Part shown: piece after piece, positions 22,601 to 33,475 of the stretch | How the letters are laid out: the number at the start of each line of letters is the position of its first letter | Numbering within the stretch: position 1 is the stretch's first letter | Source of the DNA: Lingula anatina | Taxonomy: Eukaryota > Brachiopoda > Lingulata > Lingulida > Lingulidae | Direction of reading: 5' to 3' | Length of the DNA: 62,000 nucleotides | Assembly (NCBI RefSeq): GCF_001039355.2 | Contig: NW_019775935.1 | Span: 373,570-435,569 of the forward strand | Program-made: the position numbers and the translations under genes | Notes under the pieces: model-generated | The model's input: the letters and a program-made list of their open reading frames with translations, nothing else | The model's database searches: none | Told to the model about the DNA's origin: nothing

Positions 22601-24343
22601 GACTTCAATGGATTCTACATAATTCCGTACACTGCCCAAGTGGTCATTATCAGGTTCAGCGTGTTCTGTTAAAAATTTCACTAACTCTTCATCATAGTCT
22701 ATAGACCAATTTGGGGGAATTGTTTGTAGTCTTTTAACAGCCTCCATATCTGGAGGTGCAACTTCTGTGACACGGCCACACCTCAAAGAATAACTGTCTT
22801 CTACTACATCTTCCCACCTAAAATCAACAAAAAGAGATTAATAATACTGTGTATATATACAGAAATTTTGTTAATAGAATAGCAAATAAAAATATAAATG
22901 ATATTTGGGATTGAAAATCTAAATCAACTAGAATGCTGGTAAAAACTAATTTTTTTACAATTAATTTTGCATCAAAAAAGTCAATTTAGATACATTAATT
23001 AAAATAATAATTATGTTTTTAATTATGATGGTCTTTCAAATAAAGTTAAATGTGATATCCTTTAGTTCTTAAATATTGATCCCCGAAAACATGGGACCTA
23101 TCAATGCTACTATACTTTCAAGTATTCCACAGTCATCTTACCTGTCTATAACTTTTGGCTTGCATCCAAATATTAACTCTTTTGGTGTTGGCTTTGTGTA
23201 TTCCTGTTCCACTTGTATAAGTGAAGGTTCCTCTTCATTTGAACTGGCATTATTAAATAGCAAGGCCCATGCTTCCTTTTCTAATGTCTCTCTTTTATCT
23301 CTGGATTTTTTACTGTAATACTGTAGTTAAAATAAACAAAATGCACACTCAACATTACAGACATACTTTCAAGAAGTGACAAATATGTATTTAAAAAATA
23401 GCACAGTTTTCATTTTGATACTGTTTTTGCTATAGATGTTTTTTTCTACCAAACTAAGACACTCCTAAATGCCACCAGATCTAGCACGAAGTTTTATCCT
23501 CTAACTGACAGTCATTTTAGTTATGTGCACTTACATGTATATCTTACATACATTAGCACATAAGCACTAAACAGAAACAGTAAATAAGAGTGCTAACATT
23601 AGAAATTTCATCCTAAATGTCATCCTCCTGTATAAGCAAGACAGAAAACCCTTACATTGGATTATGCCTGTGCACGCGAGTGTGGGGAACACAGGCAAAG
23701 CATGGCATTTCTTACAGTGTCTTGTTTATAAAAATCAAAGAACATTTTTCCACAGCACAATACTACAAGTGAACTTCTTAAATATCAGATTTGTAACATT
23801 ACATGTAATGTATCATGAGTACGCTTTCAAATACAAGCCTAAAAGTAATATCTGTTATGGCAGCAGTAAATAATATTTATGTAACAGGAACAGATCAACA
23901 TATGATAAACCAAAGAGTGATGAGTCATTGGAAATATATGTGGTCTGCACTGAAAAGAAACCACCGTGGCCTACAGTACTGCATGCAACATGAATTATTT
24001 TGCCCTATTTGAATCTATATCTCTCGGAATTAATTTGCACCATCATTTCTCACCAATAACAAACCTCAATTATCTTTATCCACTGTCCTTCTGAATTACA
24101 AAATTCTTCTCCAGAACCAACAATTCTAGTGTCACTTTCACACAAAATTTCTGTCACTTTGCCACTTTGCTTGCTTGGTTTTTCGAAGGCATATACTTTA
24201 AAACTGCCGGTTGCCTTAAATTCTATACGAGCTGGTACATAGCACAGAGACTCTGGAAGCCGTCTTTTTTCTTTAAAGCACAAAATACATTGCTGTAAAC
24301 ATCGAATCCTTCCCAGTCGACGACGCGGAAGATCCAAACTCAT
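13603..24343 (-). CDS. HECTD3: E3 ubiquitin-protein ligase HECTD3, complete
   Basis: HECT-type E3 ligase. Eighteen exons in consistent phase (5' to 3'): 24343-24065, 23320-23142, 22817-22589, 22286-22171, 21983-21870, 21631-21543, 21352-21187, 20508-20427, 20246-20170, 19817-19659, 19096-18928, 18683-18561, 18367-18278, 17956-17750, 14802-14673, 14376-14223, 13975-13907, 13687-13603. The sum is 2517 nt, or 838 residues against 861 in human. Residues of about 215-370 form the APC10/DOC-like region ([34 protein letters not shown]). The HECT domain runs from about 495 to the end. The catalytic cysteine is near residue 800 in [15 protein letters not shown], followed by [18 protein letters not shown]. 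The acceptor of exon 9 (20246) has a weak pyrimidine tract. The 2.9-kb intron 14803-17749 contains a GT31 gene on the other strand. Confidence 0.97.
15938..17161 (+). CDS. GT31-family beta-1,3-glycosyltransferase-like protein, uninterrupted ORF nested in HECTD3 intron
   Basis: 407 residues from the ATG at 15938, which has a good context (ATCACCATGA). Type II membrane anchor at about residues 12-27, then GT31 landmarks: VIRKTWG (about 100-106), [50 protein letters not shown], and MDDVYVG (about 269-275), the EDVYVG equivalent. The family's metal-binding DDD is DDQ at about 181-183, so the last acidic residue is missing. An extra hydrophobic segment near 374-395 is followed by a basic tail (NRKSKK), unusual for Golgi GT31 enzymes. 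A strong acceptor (T-run then TCTCTCAG, AG at 15997-15998) means a spliced 5' end from 15999 is also possible. The sugar donor and acceptor cannot be told. Poly(A): ATTAAA at 17281. Confidence 0.88.
   Translation: MIKSLMRTNNYRFTFFFCLSAVSVISVEDNDMEKGTNTHIKPVPRPKDSPIPGRFWDAPRNCNPHPYTFTRNTDICSRYRDIVLLIAVKTHFPHIDTRTVIRKTWGAKGLNSNFNVVVVFFFATPKNVHTQRAIEREHRKYKDIAQEDFVEDFRNLTTKVMGIFKWAQTYCSNAQNVMVTDDQIVIDMYKLVPYVIEHSGPGMQHFKLCYLYPCCTRVHRSRQTKYGLTKEEYKSNAFPSYCSGTAYIVSLSTAKALFSMSLQTPYLFMDDVYVGILAAKLNFTFLDSYKAFAGIGNTPSLMKNFMDSKYLTSPIMIGITDFDYRGKENYIMKQVWSHIQTSHSKEDEIEKNVVVIYEKDDGGKDMASWSELSFLNFLELGLIACVLVIIFAVTLNRKSKKSANKLV
19265..19430 (-). repeat. Dispersed repeat copy 2 (inverted relative to 167-325)
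   Basis: Reverse complement of the repeat at 167-325, sitting in the HECTD3 intron between exons 11 and 10 (19097-19658). The two copies are 19 kb apart in different genes, so this is an interspersed family. Confidence 0.75.
20509..21186 (-). other. HECTD3 intron 7
   Basis: AT-rich intron with a C-rich tract near 21112-21140 and A-runs next to the donor of exon 7. No gene or structured element seen. Confidence 0.6.
23321..24064 (-). other. HECTD3 intron 1
   Basis: AT-rich intron between coding exons 1 and 2. No gene or repeat recognised. Confidence 0.55.
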
Positions 24344-24565
24344 CTTGGCACTTGTCTTTAATACAAAGCTAGTGCTAATAACGTACTGTAGTTTTTATTT
24401 AAAATACTATGGTTTATTTCCAAGTTGAATATGTCATTTTATATGTTTATTCAAAATACACTAGATTTAAATTTAAAATAGTAAAATATACAATACTGTC
24501 AACGTGTTTTCATGGGACTAAAGAATTAATTTTTTTCAAAAATGGATTTATAGCTCTGTTTAAGA
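24344..24565. promoter_or_regulatory. Shared head-to-head promoter region of HECTD3 and GET3
   Basis: The two start codons are 222 bp apart on opposite strands, so both 5' UTRs and both core promoters must fit here. The stretch is AT-rich and I see no clear TATA box for either side. This layout implies a bidirectional promoter by position; no element was identified directly. Confidence 0.6.
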
Positions 24566-27500
24566 ATGGCGACTGCTATGGAGCATGACACCCTAGAAAG
24601 CAGTGTGCAAAATATCCTTGAACAGAAAACGCTGAGATGGATATTTGTCGGAGGAAAAGGTGGCGTGGGAAAGACAACATGCAGGTTGGTATTTGTTGTA
24701 GATACTGACTTTGTCAAAATGCCCAGTAAGATAGTATGCAATGGATGTGTTTAGATGAATGACGTGTTACTCTTGACTGTTTTAGTGCCCTTTGCTTTGG
24801 TTTGGTTTGGTCACAATGCTCAGCTGTCACCTTGATTGGTAAATTAAACCACAGAAATGACATCGGAACACCATACTAGTTTATCAAAACTCAAATAAAA
24901 ACAATCAAACTCAGTGAAGTATTTTAAACTAATTTCATAATATCGCCACATACCCCCATAGAGGGTCCGTGTATTGGGGGGGGGGGGAGTACAATACAAT
25001 ACAATATACTTAAGTTAAACTGAGTAGTTGTTGACTGACAGAACAAATTAAATAATGATACAATGTTTACTACTACTGAAGTGTCTACTACTTCTACTTT
25101 TTAACTACTGCTAGTGATTAAAGCATAACAGTTATGTATATATGTATGTACTTTTGTTTTACCATATTTATTTCCAAAATGAAAATCAGGGAAACTTTTT
25201 CCATTTTAAATTGATAAAATGAACATTTAAAAAATTCTTTCATTTTTTCACAGAGGGAGAAAATAACGTGTATTCTAATATATTTTACCCCCTTGATATT
25301 GAAAAATAGTGGATATTTCCATTTCCTATCATCGTCAGGATATCTGTCATTTTTTTTGTTTTTTTGTTTGTTTGTTTGTTTATCATAGTAAAATAGAAAA
25401 ACAAACAATTATCTCATTTTTCTTTTTTTTTTTTTTTGTTAAAGATAAAGGAAATTTGAGATACACAGATTTTTCATTTTATTTTGACCATTTATGAAAT
25501 GAAAAGGAAAAAAATGACAGTTTCATTCTCCCCCCCCCCCCCCATACACGGACCATAGAGACTGAAATAAAGTAAGCTAGTGAAGTTTTAGAACAGAATC
25601 GTGAAAAAATAAACTATAAGAATCCAAAGAACCAGACATCAGATACAACTCGAACATGGTACACCTACCTCTTCTTTTGTTTGTAAATCCGATGGGTGAA
25701 ATTCTCAGAATTGGGCCAAAATGCCTCTTTTGTATGACCTCTACAACTCGTATACTCATACTGTAGTATAGACTTGTTTTAGTGGTGCTTTTTCTTTTGG
25801 ATAAATTATTTTTTTGTTTTATTGGTGGTACTGAAGAATGATATATAATTGTGTTTGAGTCAGGGTTGTGCTTAAATCTAACTGAATTATTGTATTAGTA
25901 GAAGCAGTGAGAGTTTTAGTGCATCAGATGCTAGTTAGTTATTATTGATATTTCACCAAGAGTGAAATGAGAGTTTGCTGAGATCTGCATAATGAAATAT
26001 GACTTATATTATTTCCCCTTTATGCCATTTATATACCATCCTTTGAGTTTAATAAGAGTATTTGATACAGACGATGAGCCCACTTAAACACGAAGTTTGT
26101 ATTATCCAAATGTTGAAAAGTCTTCATAAAAGCCAAATTTTAATACAAAACATTTTTATTTTATGTAAAGAAATTTATTTTTCAGGTATTTTGAGGTATT
26201 GTGAGTCCAGACATCCACACTAAATTATAATTAATAGCAATCTTTTTATCGCCTGTATGAGTATTTATAGATATTTGGTATTTTTTAAGCTGTAGCCTTG
26301 CAGTACAGTTGTCCAAAATCAGAGAGAGTGTTCTAGTCATATCCACAGATCCAGCTCACAACATATCAGATGCTTTTGACCAGAAATTCTCTAAGGTGCC
26401 AACAAAAGTTAAAGGATTCACTAACCTGTTTGCTATGGTAAGTCTTTTCTCACAATAGTATTTTTCTAAAATAAGGTGTTTAATTGTCATCTTTTTTTTT
26501 TTAATGCAAGGAGGAAAGGGGTTTGAGGTGAATTAGAACTCACTTTCTTATTTGCTGTCAATGTGAATAGAAAATTTCAGTAAAGAAAGTTTGTCTTTTT
26601 TCATTGTTTGTAATAGATATTAGTGTAAATTAGACAGAATAGATGTTGATGATGATGTATACCATATTTTTATTACTTCTAAAGAAGAATGAGTTCAAGA
26701 TTCAGATTTGAATTATCAGCTATGGAATCCATTGTCAGGATGACCATTCAGTTCAGACCAGGATGTTCAGCCACGGCCACTCTGTTGGAAAAAGAAGGAT
26801 AATTCTAGCATTACGCGTAATCCTTTATATAAATCCTTTCTATAAGCTTATATACAAGAGCAGATATTGAAGTATCTCCAGATAAACAAAAAGAGGTGAA
26901 GATATGATCTGAAAATTTGGAAGCACCAAAGCCCAAAGCCAAATAAGTAGAAAATGTATTATATAGATATACATGTAAATGATATTCATTTTAAATTGCA
27001 GTTTTATGAAATGAAAAAAACATTGCTCGGAGCAGAATTCTTACCCGGTCACAGTGACAAAGTTTATCATTTTCACATTCCCCAGTTGCTCTGCTGTGGT
27101 ATTTGTGTCGGCAAAAAGACTGACAGGCTTCATCAGGAGACATGCCACTGTAATACCGCAATGCCCAATAGCAATTGTTGGTGCAGCGGCACACTCCTCC
27201 AAGAACATACCCTGACATAAATTTCTTTCTGTTTCTAGTGATGCCATTGTAACAACGATCATGGCAGTCTTCATTGCTCTCCCCAGGATAGCCTAGAAAT
27301 AAAAAGAAATCAAGCAGTACTTCTCATATTTGAGTCCTACAGTTATTATATTTGTGAGTCATGAAACCATGTGTCATTGATGAGAAAATTTTTATTAAAA
27401 AAATAGAAACTAAGGGACATGGTTTTCAGTATTGGGCTTTTTTAAATGTGTTGGTGATTTTTGTGATCTTCAGCTATAGTGTGAGAGAATTTCTTCCAGT

Positions 27501-30500
27501 TGTTTCCTATTTGAATCTGGTTAGGGTTTTTAGGTTGGTTGCAACATGATTTAGTCTTGACCATTTCCAACACTGTATACTAAGATGATGGGATGTGAAA
27601 TGTAAGAATTTTTTTCAATGGTCCCTACAGTAGCCCAGTTTGATAACATGTCATGATTTCTTCTTACCTGCAGCATATCCCAGGATAGCTATCCCAAGTA
27701 ACACAAAGACCAGGCTGATGTGCATCTTGGTATCACACGGTCTCAGCATATGTGGCACCAGTGTTTGTCTCTTCTTTTATACCAAGGAGCAGCCTTGAAA
27801 AAAGAAAAAAATCATGATCAGTCACTCTTTTCATTCATTTATGATGATGATGATCATAATCAAAATGACTAGTGCCAATCTTCCTGTTGTGCAGGAATAG
27901 TCCATTAATAGCTCTTAACATTAGTTTCACAGAAATCTGCCTTTTGCTCCTTGATTTATTTCATGATAATTAAGTTATGCTGATGCCATACATCACGTGA
28001 AATTTTTTTGTCCTGTTTTTGATCATGATCATTTCCAGAAAATGACATTCAGCTACTGTAGCTATCTTGCACTTGATGTTTATTACTTACTGCTCATTAT
28101 CTATTTTTAAGAAATTGGTAATGTTGAAGCTGTAATCAGCCATAATATGATGCATAATTTCATATCTGTAAATGATGAAACTAGTCTGTTTAGTTATGAC
28201 ATAGAAGTAATTATGAGTAATTAAGCTTTCATTATGTGATTTCACTCTCAGTTATCTCATATGTATATTATGTAATGTATTAATGTATCAATTTTGGTTT
28301 TTATGAGGATATGACATCATCCATTGATGAGGAAAAAATGAAACATTGAAAATAAAATGTTGAAACTAATGATAACCAACCAGTAAGGTATAAGCTATTA
28401 CCCCATAGAGTTTTTTTTCAGCTTTGCCCTTTTGCACCAGGAATAATGTGCATGTTTGTAGGTGCATGTTTTTAATAAAGACATTTAATTAATGATTAAT
28501 TTTTACACATGCTTGGGAGGTTGCAAAAATAAAATTGTCAAATTGGAAGATGTTTACAGACTCCATTTCATTGATGATTTCATATTTTATTATTAATTTT
28601 TTTAGGAAATTGACCCAAATGTTGGTATGGCAGATTTACCAGATGACTACTTTGAAGGACAACAAGGTAATAAATTAGCAGATAACAAACACTAAATGGA
28701 CAAATATATGTCTGAGAGATCAGGAACCAACATATTAGACCGATTTCTAGCTTACAAGAGCTTTGTTTTATCACGCTCTGTTTCGGACCCTTTAATTTGA
28801 GGATACTGTATGGGTGAACAAATTAAAATTATTGATGCGAGAAAAATGGAAGTTTATCAGAATAAATACTGTTGTGGAAAAGATAAACTTTTAGGCAATT
28901 TCATACAGTCTCTAAGAAAGATGTTATGGTGCAAAATATAAAATTTTAAGGTTTATTTGTTAACCTAAGTTTGAGAAAGAAAAAAAATCTTCAAAATGCT
29001 CTGTATGATCTGTAGTGATATAGCTGAACAGTTAGTCAGTTTGATTGTGCTATCATTGCAAAACTTCAGAGAAGGAAACAATCGTCCTTTGAAAGAAGAC
29101 ACTCAGAATTTTGACATATGTAGAGTGGTATTAAATAATGAAGACAATTCACACCCCCATCTGTATTTCTCACAATTCTGAAATAATGATTATTTATAAC
29201 CTTGTCTTATGTAGCTTCACTCAGTGAGAGGAGTTTAATTTCAGATGTGTTGGCAGTTGGCAAAGGTGTCATTCAGGAGCTGTTAGGTGCTTTTCCTGGT
29301 ATAGATGAAGCCATGAGCTATGCTGAAGTTATGAGGTAAGGCTACCTTTTCTGTAGTCAAGTTTTATCAATTGTCCATATTAACTATCTCAGATTTACGT
29401 GTTAAACTGATTTACTCAAACAACCCCAAAAAATAAATAGTCCCTGGCTATGACATTGGAGCTGATACCTTATTCTGCAAAAAAAAAATATACTTAATTG
29501 TGGACATTTGGTTGCTTTTATCAGTCTTTATGTTTAAATGTTGTTGAAGTTAAGTTTAACTTATCCATGTAATATTTGCTGTGTTCAATAGATATTTTAC
29601 TAAAAAGAGATTAACTTATAAAAAATATATATATATATTACACTTTAGAGTTGGTACATTCTTTAAAAAGAGAAAAAGACAACTGCAGAACATACACAAA
29701 CAATGATGACACTATAATGAAATGCTTTTCTTTCTGTGATTGTTTATTTATTTTTATTTATTTACTTATTTATTTATTTGTTTCAGGTTGGTTCAAAGTA
29801 TGAATTTTTCTGTGGTGATATTTGATACGGCTCCTACAGGACACACACTGCGTCTGTTATCCTTTCCCTCTATGGTGGAGAAGGGGCTGGGAAAACTTCT
29901 TAAGATAAAAAGCCAGTTTGCACCCTTTATCTCACAGGTCTGTGAAAGTCCATGCTGCATTGTATCTCTGAATTTCTATTTTTTCATCATTAAAAGACTA
30001 CAACATTCATGAAGTCATGGTCTAGAAATTTTTGACAAAGAAACGAGTGTTGTTGGTTCATGGTATGAGCTTATGTGAAGAAAGTATATGTTATGATTTA
30101 CAAAGTTGAACAAGTTTGTTTTTAAGTTCTGACAAATGTGATAACTTTACCCTAAAAATGTATTCAAAATAGACTTAAAAGCAGTTTTGCTTACATCCAT
30201 AACTTTCCAAGTACTTTGAAATATGGTCACTCATATAAACATCAACTGATTGCTTTTTATTTTGGAATGCAAATGATATGCAAAATTATGTGTACCGCAT
30301 TTATTAGATCTCAGTTGCTTGTAAATTTATATGTTTTATGCTTCATAATTGCAAATATTATGTATAAACAGATGGCAGGTGTGATGGGCATGCAGGATAT
30401 GAATGCAGAACAGATGACCACAAGACTAGAAGAGACACTACCCATCATAAAACAAGTTAATGAACAGTTTAGGAATCCAGTAAGTAGATTTTGAGCAGTG

Positions 30501-31614
30501 TTTGCAAACTCAGCACATGGTCACTTGTGCTACTCGTTCCACTTTCCAGTTCTGATTTTTTTTTTGTTTGTTATTCTGCTGTGAATAACTTGTTTAACAA
30601 TAGATCTAAGAATTTTGAGCACTCCAAGGTTGCAATGGTAATCTTGTATAAGGAACCATGTTCACACTAGAATTCACTTGGATTGGATATTGACCATAAT
30701 TGATTTAGTCACCCGACTTCCAGAAAGTTTATGTAAAACATATATGGTTAGTGGAAGTTGAAGTTTTCTCATAAATGTAAGAATTAAGTAAATGTCACTT
30801 TGTTGACAGATTATTTGATCCATATGATCCTGGATATATTTTATATGTAACTGTTTATGTTTCTTTCTTAATTTTTATTGTCTGTTTATTTATGATTGAC
30901 TTTAAAAATCAAAGTTAATGCAACTAGATTTAATAAAGATGTAATTTATTTATAATTATATCTCATTTTTTTATATTGTAAACTTGTTTTGCCCCTTATG
31001 TTTCCCTCTCTCATAATCAAAATACTATCCATGACAAAAATGATTTCATTTTTTTTTTCTTTTTTAGGACCAAACTACATTTGTGTGTGTGTGTATAGCT
31101 GAATTCCTATCACTGTATGAAACAGAGAGGCTAGTTCAAGAACTTACTAAAATGAACATTGACACTCATAACATAGTTGTCAACCAGCTAATGTTCCTCC
31201 CCAAAAATGAAAAACCCTGCAAAATGTGTGCTGCCAGACATCGGATACAATCCAAGTATCTGGATCAGGTTGGTGAAAACTGTAGTAGAAAAGACACATT
31301 TCCATGTATTTTGTTTTCACAGTCATGTTTTAACTGTTAAAACAACATGATGACCATTACTTTCAAGTCGGCAAAATAATTCAGTAGATTTTTTTAATGT
31401 GATGAAAGCTTGCCTTAGGTTTTATGGTTTTTAATCACTATATGATGATACTAAAGGTAATGATACATCACACATCACACTTTATACATTTTAGATTGAA
31501 GACTTGTATGAGGACTTTAATGTTACCAAACTTCCATTACTGGAACATGAAGTGAGGGGTGCTGATGATATTCGCCAGTTTTCTGAACATCTAGTGAAAC
31601 CATACAGTGTATGA
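24566..31614 (+). CDS. GET3: ATPase GET3 / ASNA1 (TRC40), complete
   Basis: Cytosolic ATPase that shields tail-anchored membrane proteins and delivers them to the ER receptor. Eight exons in phase: 24566-24684, 26290-26437, 28606-28666, 29245-29335, 29787-29937, 30372-30479, 31068-31268, 31495-31614 (TGA). The total is 999 nt, or 332 residues (human 348). Deviant P-loop GGKGGVGKT at residues 29-37, [15 protein letters not shown], switch [14 protein letters not shown] at about 152-163, and the zinc CxxC (CKMC) at 277-280. Exon 4 has two in-frame acceptors, 29215 and 29245. The downstream one gives the better family alignment; the upstream one would add ten residues. Intron 2 (26438-28605) holds a peptide gene on the minus strand. 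Confidence 0.97.
24957..25563. mobile_element. MITE-like element with poly-G subterminal tracts, GET3 intron 1
   Basis: The left end reads CCATAGAGGGTCCGTGTATT then a run of G. The right end is the inverted counterpart: a run of C, then CATACACGGACCATAGAG. The element is about 605 bp, AT-rich inside, with poly-T and GTTT runs and no coding capacity. Superfamily unknown. Confidence 0.7.
26669..26674 (-). terminator. Poly(A) signal of the nested peptide gene
   Basis: AATAAA on the minus strand, about 93 bp past the TGA at 26767-26769. It supports the predicted short third exon as the terminal one. Confidence 0.6.
26767..27725 (-). CDS. Secreted cysteine-rich peptide with CS-alpha-beta (defensin-like) pattern, nested antisense in GET3 intron 2
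   Basis: Three exons (5' to 3'): 27725-27668, 27292-27045, 26781-26767, giving 106 residues and a TGA. Residues 1-20 are a signal peptide (hydrophobic core [12 protein letters not shown]). The rest carries ten cysteines at 29, 33, 54, 56, 60, 76, 80, 92, 98 and 100. The last six fit the defensin-type order C..CxxxC..GxC..CxC (60, 76/80, 92 in GEC, 98/100). The first four form CxxxC plus CxC, a partial second module. The donor after residue 102 is GTAAGA and the third acceptor follows a strong pyrimidine tract, adding only SGRG. If exon 2 were unspliced, a 17-residue hydrophobic tail would replace SGRG. The role is probably host defence or another extracellular function, inferred from the pattern only. 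Confidence 0.75.
27293..27667 (-). other. Intron 1 of the nested peptide gene
   Basis: Separates the signal-peptide exon from the cysteine-rich exon, a common arrangement for small secreted peptides. Donor GTAAG and acceptor CTAG. Nothing else recognised. Confidence 0.65.
27774..27781 (-). promoter_or_regulatory. TATA box of the nested peptide gene
   Basis: On the minus strand TATAAAAG lies about 49 bp upstream of the peptide ATG (27725). Transcription would start near 27750, leaving a short 5' UTR. Neither neighbouring housekeeping gene shows such a box, which suits an inducible or tissue-restricted small gene. Confidence 0.7.
28667..29244 (+). other. GET3 intron 3 with alternative acceptor
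   Basis: AT-rich intron. Its last 30 bases (29215-29244) are open in the GET3 frame and are preceded by a second AG (29213-29214), so they could be retained as coding sequence. Nothing else seen. Confidence 0.5.
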
Positions 31615-31735
31615 TAAGTGTGGAGTTAAATTGTGGTAAACCTCAACTACTAGTCATGGAAGTTGCAACTTGCAATCTTAGCTGTGCTTTGGACAAGCAT
31701 GATTATTACAAAAGATAATTATTTAAAATGGAGAA

Positions 31736-31741
31736 AATAAA
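31736..31741 (+). terminator. GET3 poly(A) signal
   Basis: AATAAA 122 bp after the TGA at 31612-31614. Confidence 0.75.
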
Positions 31742-31944
31742 ACCATCTCGGTGACACGCCATCATAACATGCACAAAAGAGAGCCATAAAGTGAAAAGGG
31801 AGAAATACAAACCAACTTCTGGTGATGATTTTGATGAAAATCAGTCAACTTGTGGCAATTCTGTATTAAGTGAGGTAATTTTAACTGATTTAACAATCGA
31901 TGCCATAGCAATGCCTTAGGGATATTCAGGTTGGTGCACTATTT

Positions 31945-33475
31945 TCATGGTACACCCTGTAACATGAAAATCTGACTCCCATGAAAATCTGACTCCCCCA
32001 GTCAAAATGTCATAATGCCCCTGCCACACTCGAATGTTTTTGTCATGTCAAAAACTTTCGAAGTGCATTCCAAGAGGAAATTTATCGCAATATCCCTACA
32101 GTATTCCAACTACATTCAAGCTGCATTTGAGAGGTAATATACCTGGAATGTGCAAGAATCATTCCAGGCGGGTTCAATGTGCATTCTTAGTATTCCAGAG
32201 GCATTCTTACAAAGCAGTAATATTTTATGATAATTTGAAATTCCCTCCCGAATATGGAACGAATTTTTTAATTTAGTAATTGCGGCTTGATTCCTACTGA
32301 TTTAGAATAAGTTTGACGGGGGCCTTAAGTCACTTGTCAGTTCGAATATTCCTCTAATGTGATCAGAATGTTGCGAATGCTGTCAGAATGCCGTGAGAAT
32401 ATTTGGAATGCAGTCATAGTGCAGTAAGAATACTGTTCAAATGCCATTCGATAAATTTCCACTTGGAATGCACTTCGAAAGTTTTTGACATGACAAAAAC
32501 ATTCAGGATGCCACAAGAATGGGTAAAAATATTTAGAATGCACTCGGAATTTTTAGAATGCTCTTCGAATATCCAGGAGCGCACAAAAAATTGTCTTTCC
32601 GACGGCATTCTTGCTCATTCTGCCTCTAGTGTGACGGGTGAAAAATGAAAATCTGACTCCCCCCATGAAATTTTGACTCCCCCTCACAAAACTTTATCAA
32701 TCTTATTTTATTTGAGTATATAACTTTTATCTTGTAGTGTGCATAATGGAGGATACATTGGCACTTTTTGAAAATTTTCATGAGAAATTAAGAAAATCAA
32801 AAACATGTATTTTTCCACCCAGTAACTCCTATGAAAAGGCTATGGGAGTCCAAATCCTACGGGTAGTAAGATGAATGCAAAAATGATCAATTTTCACCCC
32901 CAAACTTTCAAATACTAACAAAATATATGTCACAATGCAAACCATGTGGAAAACAATGGTATGGTGACTAAATGTAAAATAGGGCCTTTTCTTCATGGGA
33001 GTCCAAATCCCATGGGTATGAATATAAAGATTTTTCAAGGTTTTTTTTTTTTTCATTTTTTGCACCCAATATTTTACCACCAACTTTCAAATATTTCCAA
33101 TATATTCTTTATAAAGTATACTTAAGGGAAAGATGTTGAAATGATCACCAAATATCAAATAAACAGCTCTTTCATAGGGAAGGCATTGGGTGGTAAAATA
33201 CACATTTTTAATTTTCTTATTTTCTCATCAAATTTTCCCCTGCAAACTAACAAAAAGTGCCAATGTATCCGCCATTATGCATACTACAATATTAAAGTCA
33301 TATACTCAAATAAAATAACATTTATTCAATTTTGTGGGGGGAGTCAAAATTTCATGGGGGGGAGTCACATTTTCACTATGAAAATTTGACTGGGGAGTCA
33401 CATTTTCACTATGAAAATCTGACTGGGGAGTTACATTTTGGGGGAGTCAGATTTTCATGGTACACCGGGAAAAGA
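31945..33475. mobile_element. Composite fold-back element with GACTCCCC motif repeats
   Basis: Both outer ends carry GGTACACC and repeated TGAAAATCTGACTCCCC units in opposite orientation (left about 31950-32010, right about 33340-33470). The inner arms about 32640-32840 and 33160-33365 are inverted copies of each other; shared landmarks include TTATTTTATTTGAGTATAT, GCATAATGG and GGATACATTGGCACTTTTTG. The middle (about 32880-33150) has two diverged direct copies of an AAACTTTCAAATA unit. No coding capacity. Confidence 0.7.
32018..32640. mobile_element. Second fold-back element with GCATTCT-type phased repeats, nested in 31945-33475
   Basis: The ends resemble inverted CCCGTCACACT / CCTGCCACACT. 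The arms about 32028-32085 and 32453-32510 are near-perfect inverted copies around GTTTTTGTCATGTCAAAAAC and TTTCGAAGTGCATTCC. Between them GAATGC or GCATTC words recur every 10-12 bp on one strand or the other. It splits the GACTCCCC element, so it probably inserted later. Confidence 0.65.

Noticed and set aside
26991-27218. Reading the cysteine-rich exon through to a stop at 26991, giving a 17-residue hydrophobic tail
   Set aside because: A strong donor (GTAAGA) occurs exactly after the last cysteine module, and a well-formed acceptor lies at 26782-26783, so splicing is preferred. Not excluded.
32337-32648. Overlapping ORFs on both strands in 32337-32648
   Set aside because: Produced by the repeated GAATGC/GCATTC words of a fold-back element; no codon or family signal.
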